64,000 nt of DNA from Microbacterium sp. zg-Y818 (GTDB taxonomy: Bacteria > Actinomycetota > Actinomycetes > Actinomycetales > Microbacteriaceae): positions 1,674,001 to 1,738,000 of the forward strand of contig NZ_CP126741.1 in NCBI RefSeq assembly GCF_030246905.1, written 5' to 3'. Positions 17,857-24,208 of this stretch are shown here, one piece after another (position 1 is the stretch's first letter; each line of letters starts with the position of its first letter). A program made the position numbers and the translations under genes. Under the pieces are notes generated by a model. The model did no database searches and was not told the DNA's origin. It saw nothing but the letters and a program-made list of their open reading frames with translations.

Positions 17857-17862
17857 TAGGCT
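17857..17862 (+). promoter_or_regulatory. Probable -10 element of the initiator tRNA gene
   Basis: TAGGCT, the same hexamer that precedes many genes here, lies 11 bases upstream of the mature 5' end of the tRNA, within an A/T-rich patch (ttaggctattaaacg) that stands out from the surrounding GC-rich DNA. No clear -35 element was identified. Confidence 0.45.
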
Positions 17863-17873
17863 ATTAAACGTGC

Positions 17874-17950
17874 CGCGGGGTGGAGCAGTTCGGTAGCTCG
17901 CTGGGCTCATAACCCAGAGGTCGTAGGTTCAAATCCTGCCCCCGCAACCA
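17874..17950 (+). tRNA. Initiator tRNA-fMet (anticodon CAT)
   Basis: A complete 77-base cloverleaf with genome-encoded CCA. The acceptor arm is CGCGGGG/CCCCGCA, so position 1 (C) faces A72 unpaired: the C1:A72 mismatch is the defining feature that lets bacterial initiator tRNA be formylated and bind IF2. The anticodon arm CTGGG-CTCATAA-CCCAG has the three consecutive G-C pairs (GGG/CCC) that direct initiator tRNA to the ribosomal P site. The D arm (GAGC...GCTC) and T arm (GTAGG-TTCAAAT-CCTGC) are regular. It is a single gene, not part of a tRNA cluster, followed by a strong terminator. Confidence 0.97.
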
Positions 17951-17953
17951 AGA

Positions 17954-17987
17954 GAAGAAGGCCCTCGCGAAAGCGGGGGCCTTCTTC
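17954..17987 (+). terminator. Rho-independent terminator of the initiator tRNA gene
   Basis: GAAGAAGGCCC and GGGCCTTCTTC form an 11-bp perfect stem, extended by TCGC/GCGG around a GAAA tetraloop, starting three bases after the tRNA CCA end. The right arm ends in CTTCTTC followed by gtt, a weak U-tract. Because the structure is symmetrical it could also stop transcripts coming from the crtR side. Confidence 0.88.
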
Positions 17988-18042
17988 GTTGCCCGCCGCG
18001 CGACACCCGCCGGCCCCTGGCCCGCTCGCGCCCGGCCGAGGA

Positions 18043-18543
18043 TCAGTCCGGGTCGAGCACCTCGGAGATGCCGTCGAGAAAGCGCACGACCGCCGCCAGC
18101 TGATCGTCGTCGAACTGGTCGGCCACCGCCCGCAGGGCGCGCATGCGGCCCCCGAAATGACGGTGGAAGTCGTCGCGGGTGCGTTGTGTCAACGCCACGA
18201 TGAGCGCCCGCCGGTCGGAAGGGTGCCTACGACGTTCGATGTGACCGGACTCGCTGAGCCGATCGAGCAGCTTCGTCGTCGAAGCCGTCGAGATGCGCAG
18301 GTGCCGCGAGACGTCATGAGGGCTGACCGCCTGCCCACGCTGCTCGCGCATGACCAGCATGCGCAGCGCCGCCACGTCCGTGGCGTTCATGTCCATCTCG
18401 TCCTTCATCCCGCTGGCCATGCGGTCGACGGCGTCGCTGAACGTCCGCACGGCCTCGAGTGCCGAGCGCACCGCCCGGTCGTGATCCGTGGGTTCCCGGT
18501 GCTCCGCCATCGTGTGGACACCCCCGCTCGCCATCGGTATCAT
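18043..18543 (-). CDS. crtR: MarR-family repressor of the carotenoid operon (CrtR-like)
   Basis: A 166-residue winged-helix regulator. The recognition region reads HLRISTASTTKLLDRLSESGHIER, followed by the wing HPSDRRALIVALT, as in MarR proteins. It is transcribed divergently from idi, the first gene of the carotenoid operon, with a palindrome in the 40-base gap. This mirrors Corynebacterium glutamicum, where the MarR-type CrtR represses crt genes and is released by geranylgeranyl diphosphate. The same ligand is inferred here, not shown. The start is uncertain: ATGs at 18543, 18534 and 18510 are all in frame; 18534 has a CACGAT hexamer seven bases upstream. The function call does not depend on the choice. 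Confidence 0.85.
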   Translation of the reverse strand: MIPMASGGVHTMAEHREPTDHDRAVRSALEAVRTFSDAVDRMASGMKDEMDMNATDVAALRMLVMREQRGQAVSPHDVSRHLRISTASTTKLLDRLSESGHIERRRHPSDRRALIVALTQRTRDDFHRHFGGRMRALRAVADQFDDDQLAAVVRFLDGISEVLDPD

Positions 18544-18554
18544 CGTGCCAGATC

Positions 18555-18569
18555 GCTAGATAAACTAGC
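18555..18569. promoter_or_regulatory. Palindromic operator between crtR and idi
   Basis: GCTAG-ATAAA-CTAGC is a perfect 5-bp inverted repeat around an A/T-rich centre, in the size range of MarR operators. TAAACT (18561-18566), a good -10 hexamer for idi, lies inside it, so a bound repressor would block the promoter directly. The palindrome also lies just upstream of the crtR start, so autoregulation is likely. The idi ribosome-binding site AGGAG follows at 18574-18578. Confidence 0.65.
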
Positions 18570-18583
18570 AACCAGGAGTACTA

Positions 18584-19138
18584 ATGAGCGAAGAAGAGCT
18601 GGTCGTCCTCCTCGACGACGACGGACGAGAAATCGGCACCGCCCCGAAGTCGAGCGTGCACGGCACTGATACAGCCCTGCACCTGGCGTTCTCCTGCCAT
18701 GTCCTCAACGACGCGGGCCAGGTCCTGGTCACGCGTCGGGCACTGGACAAGCTCACCTGGCCCGGAGTGTGGAGCAACTCCTTCTGCGGTCATCCCCGTC
18801 CCGCTGAGCCTGTGCTGGCAGCCGTACGGCGGCGCGCCGAGTACGAGATCGGCCTGACGATCACCGACATCGAGCTCTCGCTCCCCCTGTTCCGCTACCG
18901 CGCAGTGGATGCCAGCGGCATCGTCGAGCACGAGATCTGCCCCGTGTACACCGCCCGCGCGTCCGGGGAGCCGGTGCTCAACCCGCTCGAGGTCGCCGAG
19001 GCTCGATGGGTCGCGCCCGAGGACCTCGCCCGCGCCCTGGGTGCGACTCCCTGGGCCTTCAGCCCGTGGCTGGTGCTGCAGGCCGAGCAGATGCGCGTGT
19101 TCGACTCCCTCTCGCCCGCCGGGCGCGGTGCGACATGA
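18584..19138 (+). CDS. idi: Isopentenyl-diphosphate delta-isomerase (type I)
   Basis: A 184-residue Nudix-fold isomerase that converts isopentenyl diphosphate to dimethylallyl diphosphate, supplying both C5 units for carotenoid synthesis. The catalytic cysteine is in WSNSFCGHP (~68) and the catalytic glutamate in VEHEICPVY (~115); metal-binding residues fall in HLAFSCHVLN and the Nudix-like helix RRRAEYEIGL. It is the first gene of the operon, preceded by AGGAG at proper spacing and by the crtR operator. Its stop overlaps the crtE start as ATGA. Confidence 0.95.
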   Translation: MSEEELVVLLDDDGREIGTAPKSSVHGTDTALHLAFSCHVLNDAGQVLVTRRALDKLTWPGVWSNSFCGHPRPAEPVLAAVRRRAEYEIGLTITDIELSLPLFRYRAVDASGIVEHEICPVYTARASGEPVLNPLEVAEARWVAPEDLARALGATPWAFSPWLVLQAEQMRVFDSLSPAGRGAT

Positions 19139-20193
19139 TCGCCGTCTCGACTGAGGATCGCGCCGCCATCGACGGCGCGATCGCGGCCGCCTTCGACCGC
19201 CTCGACGCCCGCCTCGCGGCCCTGTCCGGCGACATGCGCCCGCTCGGCGGCGCCATGCGACGTGCGGCCGCGGGCGGCAAGCGGTTCCGCCCCGCGCTGG
19301 TCGTGGCGTCCCACCGCGCCTGTGGCGGCGACGCGCTCGACGACGCGGTGTACGAGGTCGCCGCGGCCTTCGAGCTGCTCCACACCGCCTTCGTGATCCA
19401 CGACGACGTCATCGACCGCGACACCGAGCGGCGCGGCGAGCCCAACGTCGCGGGCGAGTTCGCCGGACGGGCCCGTGATCAGGGGGTCCCCGACGCCGAC
19501 GCCGCTCAGCTGGGCGAGGCGGCGGCCATTCTCGCCGGAGACGTGCTGCTGCACGAGGCGACCCGCATGATCGCCCTCGTCGACGTCGCCCCCGCCACGC
19601 GCGTGGGTCTGCTGGACCTGCTCAACGAAGCCGTGCTCATCTCGGCCGCCGGTGAGCTCTCCGACGTCGCCAACGCCGTCCGCCGGGATTGCCCCGACAC
19701 GTCGGAACTGCTCGTGGCCACCCATGACAAGACGGCGGTCTACTCCTTCGCCGCTCCCCTGCGCGCCGGCGCCCTTTTGGCGTCGGCGCCGGCCGCCACC
19801 GAGGCGGCGCTGGGACGTGCGGGGGGCCTTGCCGGGCTCGCGTTCCAGCTGGTGGACGACCTCATCGGAGCGTTCGCGCCCGCCGCCCGCGCCGGTCGCA
19901 CCGAAGGCGCCGACCTGCGCGAGGCCAAGCGCACACCGCTGGTGTCCCTCGCCCGCGAGAGCCCGGTGTGGTCGCAGGTCGACGACGCGATCGCCCTGGC
20001 GTGGACGGGCCCCGTGGCCGTCCGAGAGGCGCAGCGGGTGCTCGATGCCAGCGGCGCGCGCGAGCGCCTGGTGCTGCTGGTGCAGAACACGCTGGCCGAC
20101 GCGCGCGTCGCAGCCGCCGACGACGCCCTGCCCGCTCGTGCGACGGTGCTGCTCGCGCAGGTGTGCGATGCGATCGGAGCACGTATTCCGTGA
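19135..20193 (+). CDS. crtE: Geranylgeranyl diphosphate synthase
   Basis: A 352-residue trans-prenyl transferase making GGPP (C20) from IPP and shorter allylic diphosphates. It has GGKRFRPALV, the first aspartate-rich motif HDDVIDRD (DDxxD, ~89) with the following RRGEP, the KT of HDKTAVYSF, and the second motif FQLVDDLIG (~241). The second motif is DDxxG rather than DDxxD, a variant also found in other prenyl synthases. A longer frame begins at 19006, but the ATG at 19135 overlaps the idi stop and is clearly right. It overlaps crtB by four bases (GTGA). Confidence 0.93.
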   Translation: MIAVSTEDRAAIDGAIAAAFDRLDARLAALSGDMRPLGGAMRRAAAGGKRFRPALVVASHRACGGDALDDAVYEVAAAFELLHTAFVIHDDVIDRDTERRGEPNVAGEFAGRARDQGVPDADAAQLGEAAAILAGDVLLHEATRMIALVDVAPATRVGLLDLLNEAVLISAAGELSDVANAVRRDCPDTSELLVATHDKTAVYSFAAPLRAGALLASAPAATEAALGRAGGLAGLAFQLVDDLIGAFAPAARAGRTEGADLREAKRTPLVSLARESPVWSQVDDAIALAWTGPVAVREAQRVLDASGARERLVLLVQNTLADARVAAADDALPARATVLLAQVCDAIGARIP

Positions 20194-21053
20194 GTACGGG
20201 ACTGGATCTCTACAACCGCGCGGCGCAGGAAGCGGCGGCAACGGTCATCGGGGCGTATTCGACGTCGTTCGCCCTGGCCTGTCGCCTGCTGGGACCCCGG
20301 GTTCGGCCGCACGTGCGCAACGTCTACGCACTCGTGCGCATCGCAGACGAGATCGTCGACGGCCCCGCCGCCGAGGCCGGGCTCGCCCCCGAGACGCTGC
20401 GGCGGGTGCTCGACGAGCTCGAGGCTGAGACGCTGACCGCCGTCACGCGCGGGTTCTCGGCCAACCTCGTCGTGCACGCCTTCTGCCGCACCGCGCGCGA
20501 GACCGGCATCGGTGCCGAACTCATCCGCCCCTTCTTCGCCTCGATGCGCACCGACCTCGAGGTGACCTCGCATGACGCCGGCAGCCATGACGCGTACGTC
20601 TACGGGTCGGCCGAGGTGGTGGGGCTCATGTGCCTGCAGGTGTTCGTCAACGCCGGCGGAGCCGCCGCCACCCTTCCGGAGCCGGCGCTCGTCGACGGGG
20701 CCCGCAGGCTCGGCGCCGCCTTCCAGGACGTCAACTTCCTGCGCGACCTCTCCCACGACGCCGAAGCGCTCGGGCGGGATTACCTGGGGCTCCGAGAGGG
20801 CGGCCCGGCCCGTATCGAGGTGCTGGACCGCATCGACGCCGACCTCGCCGCGGCGGCGGCGGTGGTGCCGCAGCTGCCGGCGGACTGCCGGCGCGCCGTC
20901 ACAGCGGCCCACGATCTGTTCGCCAGCCTCGCCCACCGCCTGCGTGCCGAGGACCCTCGGACGGGCGTGCGGGTGCGAGTCCCCGACCCGGTGAAGGCTA
21001 CGCTCGCAGCACGGGCGATGCTGGGCTTCGCCCCGAAGGGAGCACGCACATGA
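20190..21053 (+). CDS. crtB: Phytoene synthase
   Basis: A 287-residue squalene/phytoene synthase family enzyme that joins two GGPP molecules into phytoene (C40). The first aspartate-rich motif is RIADEIVDGP, the second is FQDVNFLRDLSHDAE; SYSTSFALACRL-like start (AYSTSFALACRLL) and YCYGSAEVVGLM-like YVYGSAEVVGLM are also family hallmarks. The GTG start overlaps the crtE stop (GTGA) and the stop overlaps crtI (ATGA), so it is translated as part of the coupled series. Confidence 0.95.
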   Translation: MSTGLDLYNRAAQEAAATVIGAYSTSFALACRLLGPRVRPHVRNVYALVRIADEIVDGPAAEAGLAPETLRRVLDELEAETLTAVTRGFSANLVVHAFCRTARETGIGAELIRPFFASMRTDLEVTSHDAGSHDAYVYGSAEVVGLMCLQVFVNAGGAAATLPEPALVDGARRLGAAFQDVNFLRDLSHDAEALGRDYLGLREGGPARIEVLDRIDADLAAAAAVVPQLPADCRRAVTAAHDLFASLAHRLRAEDPRTGVRVRVPDPVKATLAARAMLGFAPKGART

Positions 21054-22609
21054 CGCGCACGGTCGTCATCGGCGGCGGCATCGCCGGGCTCGCCACGGCC
21101 GCTCTTCTCGGTGACGAGGGGCACGACGTCACCCTGGTCGAGGGTCGCGATGAGCTCGGGGGGCGCGCCGGGTCGTGGGAGAGCGACGGCTTCCGGTTCG
21201 ACACCGGTCCCAGCTGGTACCTCATGCCCGAAGTGTTCGACCACTTCTTCGCCCTGCTCGGCACGAGCGCCGCCGCCGAACTCGACCTCGTTCCGCTGCG
21301 GCCCGCGTACCGCGTCTACGGCGAGCCCGACCCCGGCACGACGTCCGAGCCGCTCGACATCGTCTCGGGCCGCGCCGAGGCCGTCGCGCTGTTCGAGGGG
21401 CGCGAGCCCGGCGCCGGCGCCCGCCTGACCGAGTACCTCGATTCGGCCGGCGATGCCTACGACCTCGCCGTCACCCGCTTCCTCTACGACACGTACGAAT
21501 CGACCGCGGGGCTGCGCGACCCGGCGCTGCTGCGGCGACTGCCGCAGCTGGCGCCGTTGCTGACCCGGCGGCTTTCGACACTCGTCGAAAGCCGGTTCGC
21601 CGACCCGCTGCTGCGGCAGGTGCTCGGCTACCCCGCCGTCTTCCTGGGCGGGTCGCCCTTCGGCGTGCCGAGCCTCTACCACCTGATGAGTCACCTCGAC
21701 CTGGACGAGGGCGTGCTCTACCCCCGGGGCGGGTTCACGACGGTCATCGCCGCGATCGAACGCCTCGCGCGCGCCCGCGGCGTGCAGATCCGCACGGGCA
21801 CGCCGGTCACCGGCATCCGCACGTCCGGACGCGACGCCACCGGCGTCGATCTCGCCGACGGCACGCGCATCGACGCCGACGTCGTCGTCTCAACGGCCGA
21901 CCTGCATCACACCGAGACGGTGCTGCTGCCCGAGCATCAGCGCGAGCGACCCGAGAAGTGGTGGCGGTCGCGCACCCCGAGTCCCGGGGCGCTGCTGCTC
22001 ATGCTCGGCGTCGAGGGCGAGCTCCCCCAGCTCGCCCATCACACCCTGCTTTTCGCGCGCGACTGGCGGGAGAACTTCTCCGACATCTTCGGTCGCCACA
22101 CCCGCATCCCCGAGCCCGCGTCGCTGTACGTCTGCCGCCCGAGCGCGACCGACGACTCCGTCGCGCCCGCCGGCAGCGAGAACCTCTTCGTGCTCGTCCC
22201 GATCCCGGCCGACCCCTCTCTCGGACGCGGCGGCATCGACGGTGACGGCGACGCTCTCATCGAGCGGGCGGCGGATGCCACCATCGCGCAGATCTCGCAG
22301 TGGTGCGGCATCCCGGATCTCGCCGAGCGGGTCACGGTGCGCCGCACCGTCGCCCCGGGCGATTTCGCCGCCGACCTCAACTCGTGGCGCGGCAACTCGC
22401 TCGGGCTCGCGCACACTCTCGGCCAGAGCGCGATGTTCCGCCCGGGCAACGCGTCGAAGAAGGTGCGCAATCTCTACTACGCCGGCACCTCGGCACTGCC
22501 GGGCATCGGACTGCCGATGTGCCTCATCTCTGCGGAGCTCGTGCTCAAGCGTCTGCGCGGCGACCACTCCGCCGGGCCCCTCCCCGTCCCCGCCGCCGCG
22601 GACGCGTGA
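21050..22609 (+). CDS. crtI: Phytoene desaturase (CrtI type)
   Basis: A 519-residue FAD-dependent desaturase that introduces double bonds into phytoene to give lycopene. The dinucleotide-binding motif VVIGGGIAGLATAALL begins at residue 4, followed by the GGRAGSWESDGFRFDTGPSW segment typical of CrtI. The C-terminus has the FAD-associated motif YYAGTSALPGIGLPMCLIS. It starts at the ATG overlapping the crtB stop; the next gene begins on its stop (TGATG). Four desaturation steps to lycopene are inferred from the downstream C50 enzymes that use lycopene. Confidence 0.95.
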   Translation: MTRTVVIGGGIAGLATAALLGDEGHDVTLVEGRDELGGRAGSWESDGFRFDTGPSWYLMPEVFDHFFALLGTSAAAELDLVPLRPAYRVYGEPDPGTTSEPLDIVSGRAEAVALFEGREPGAGARLTEYLDSAGDAYDLAVTRFLYDTYESTAGLRDPALLRRLPQLAPLLTRRLSTLVESRFADPLLRQVLGYPAVFLGGSPFGVPSLYHLMSHLDLDEGVLYPRGGFTTVIAAIERLARARGVQIRTGTPVTGIRTSGRDATGVDLADGTRIDADVVVSTADLHHTETVLLPEHQRERPEKWWRSRTPSPGALLLMLGVEGELPQLAHHTLLFARDWRENFSDIFGRHTRIPEPASLYVCRPSATDDSVAPAGSENLFVLVPIPADPSLGRGGIDGDGDALIERAADATIAQISQWCGIPDLAERVTVRRTVAPGDFAADLNSWRGNSLGLAHTLGQSAMFRPGNASKKVRNLYYAGTSALPGIGLPMCLISAELVLKRLRGDHSAGPLPVPAAADA

Positions 22610-22935
22610 TGCCGGGGCTGTACCTGCTGGCGATCCTGCTGTCCGCCGCCGGCATCGCGACCCTCGACGCGCGCTTCCGACTGGCCTGGTGGCACGCCCG
22701 CGGGCGCACCGCTGCGGTCGTGCTGATCGGCACGGCCTTCTTTCTGGCGTGGGATGCCGCCGGCATAGCGGCCGGTGTGTTCGTCAAGGGCGAGAGCCCC
22801 CTGCTGCTCGGCATCGACCTGGCGCCGCACCTCCCCGTGGAAGAGCCGGTGTTCCTGGCGTTCCTGTGCTACCTCGCCCTCGTCGCCTTCCGCGGCGCCG
22901 AGCGGCTGCGCGAGCGCCGGGAGGACGCCGCGTGA
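22609..22935 (+). CDS. crtYe: C50 carotenoid cyclase subunit (CrtYe-like)
   Basis: A 108-residue membrane protein with three hydrophobic segments and the lycopene-cyclase-domain features RFRLAWWH near residue 25 and HLPVEEPVFL near residue 75 (the PxE(E) motif of heterodimeric cyclases). It forms the active cyclase only together with the next gene product. It overlaps crtI by one base (TGATG) and crtYf by four (GTGA). Whether epsilon, gamma or beta rings are formed cannot be decided from the sequence by eye; the name follows the C. glutamicum arrangement. Confidence 0.88.
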   Translation: MPGLYLLAILLSAAGIATLDARFRLAWWHARGRTAAVVLIGTAFFLAWDAAGIAAGVFVKGESPLLLGIDLAPHLPVEEPVFLAFLCYLALVAFRGAERLRERREDAA

Positions 22936-23237
22936 CCTACGCCTGGATCATCGTCCCGTTCGCCCTGATCACCTTCGTCACGACCCTCGCCAGCGCCGTC
23001 CGGCCGCGGTTCGCCCGCCGCATGGGAGCCTCCGCGGTGGCCGCGGTCGTCCTCGTCGTCCTCACCGCCGTCTTCGACAACGTCATGATCGCGGCAGACC
23101 TCTTCACCTACCCGGAGCACAACATCAGCGGCATCCGCATCGGCCTCGCGCCCATCGAAGACTTCTCCTATCCGCTGTGCGCCGCCTTCCTGGTGCCGGC
23201 GGTCTGGACCCTGCTGACACCGCGGAGCCGCACGTGA
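22932..23237 (+). CDS. crtYf: C50 carotenoid cyclase subunit (CrtYf-like)
   Basis: A 101-residue membrane protein with three hydrophobic segments, paralogous to the previous gene. Key segments are AVFDNVMIAADLFTY and GLAPIEDFSYPL, where PIEDF is the cyclase motif corresponding to PVEEP in the partner subunit. It acts with CrtYe to cyclise the elongated C50 backbone. It begins at a GTG overlapping the previous stop and ends in a GTGA overlap with crtEb. A longer frame upstream is ignored because the overlap fixes the start. Confidence 0.88.
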   Translation: MTYAWIIVPFALITFVTTLASAVRPRFARRMGASAVAAVVLVVLTAVFDNVMIAADLFTYPEHNISGIRIGLAPIEDFSYPLCAAFLVPAVWTLLTPRSRT

Positions 23238-24100
23238 ACCCCGCGACACAGCTGCTGGTGTCCTCGCGGCCGGTGAGCTGGATCAACACCGCCTACCCGT
23301 TCGCTGCGGCCTACCTGCTCACCACCCGCGAGATCGACACCGTGCTGATCGTGGGCACGCTCTTCTTCCTCGTGCCGTACAACCTGGCGATGTACGGCAT
23401 CAACGACGTGTTCGACTACGAATCGGACCTGCGCAACCCCCGCAAGGGCGGCGTGCACGGGGCCGTGCTCGACCGGAGCCTGCACGCGCCGACCCTGTGG
23501 GCGGCGGCCCTGTCGTGCCTTCCCTTCGTCGTCTATCTCGTCGTCGTGGGTTCGCCCGCGTCGTGGGCCGTGCTGGCGGCGAGCCTCTTCTTCGTCGTGT
23601 TCTACAGCGCCCCGCCGCTGCGGCTGAAGGAGCGCCCGTTCGCCGACTCGGTCACGAGCTCGATCCACTTCTTCTCCCCCGCCGTCTACGCCCTCGTGCT
23701 CGCCGGCGCCGTGTGGACGTGGCAGCTCGTGCTGATCGTCGTCGCCTTCGCGCTGTGGGGGGTGGCCTCCCACGCCTTCGGCGCCGTGCAGGACGTCGTC
23801 GCCGACCGCGAGGCAGGCATCTCGTCCCTGGCGACCGCGCGCGGCGCCCGCTGGACGGTGCGCTTCGCGCTGGCCTGCTATGCCGCCGCCGGCGTCGTCA
23901 TGCTCTTCACCGCGTGGCCCGGGCCCCTCGCTGCGCTGCTGGTGATCCCCTACCTCGCCACCCTGTGGCCGCACCGGTCGATCACCGACGAGACCGCAGA
24001 GGATGCCACGCGGGGCTGGCGCCGCTTTCTCTGGCTCAACCAGTTCGCCGGGTTCGGCGTGACCCTGCTGCTGATCTGGTGGGTGCTGCTGCACCCCTAG
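23234..24100 (+). CDS. crtEb: Lycopene elongase (CrtEb-like UbiA prenyltransferase)
   Basis: A 288-residue UbiA-superfamily membrane prenyltransferase with about eight or nine transmembrane helices. The first aspartate-rich motif is YGINDVFDYESDLRNPRKGG, the second is QDVVADREAGISS. It adds C5 units to both ends of lycopene, producing C50 carotenoids such as flavuxanthin, which the CrtYe/Yf pair then cyclises (decaprenoxanthin-type end products). It is the last gene of the operon; a long perfect hairpin follows. Confidence 0.9.
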   Translation: MNPATQLLVSSRPVSWINTAYPFAAAYLLTTREIDTVLIVGTLFFLVPYNLAMYGINDVFDYESDLRNPRKGGVHGAVLDRSLHAPTLWAAALSCLPFVVYLVVVGSPASWAVLAASLFFVVFYSAPPLRLKERPFADSVTSSIHFFSPAVYALVLAGAVWTWQLVLIVVAFALWGVASHAFGAVQDVVADREAGISSLATARGARWTVRFALACYAAAGVVMLFTAWPGPLAALLVIPYLATLWPHRSITDETAEDATRGWRRFLWLNQFAGFGVTLLLIWWVLLHP

Positions 24101-24122
24101 ACCGATCCCGCCCGGGTAAGAG

Positions 24123-24177
24123 GAAGGCCTCCGGGTGGAGCCGGTGCGCTGTGCGCCCACTCCACCCGGAGGCCTTC
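24123..24177. terminator. Bidirectional terminator between crtEb and the UPF0182 gene
   Basis: The 18 bases 24123-24140 are perfectly complementary to 24160-24177, and the 19-base loop can itself pair partly (GTGCGC against GCGCCC). The structure sits between two convergent genes, so it can serve both. The right arm ends ggccttctcg, giving a short pyrimidine tail. Confidence 0.88.
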
Positions 24178-24208
24178 TCGTCAGATCACGCGTCCGCGAC
24201 GCGCCGGC

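Noticed and set aside
17773..17910. Upstream extension of the DUF6328 reading frame to 17910
   Set aside because: It would overlap the initiator tRNA gene; the ATG at 17772 begins the conserved protein.
24123..24177. 18-bp perfect inverted repeat as a mobile-element end or attachment site
   Set aside because: No transposase or integrase nearby, no target duplication, and its place between two convergent stop codons fits a terminator.
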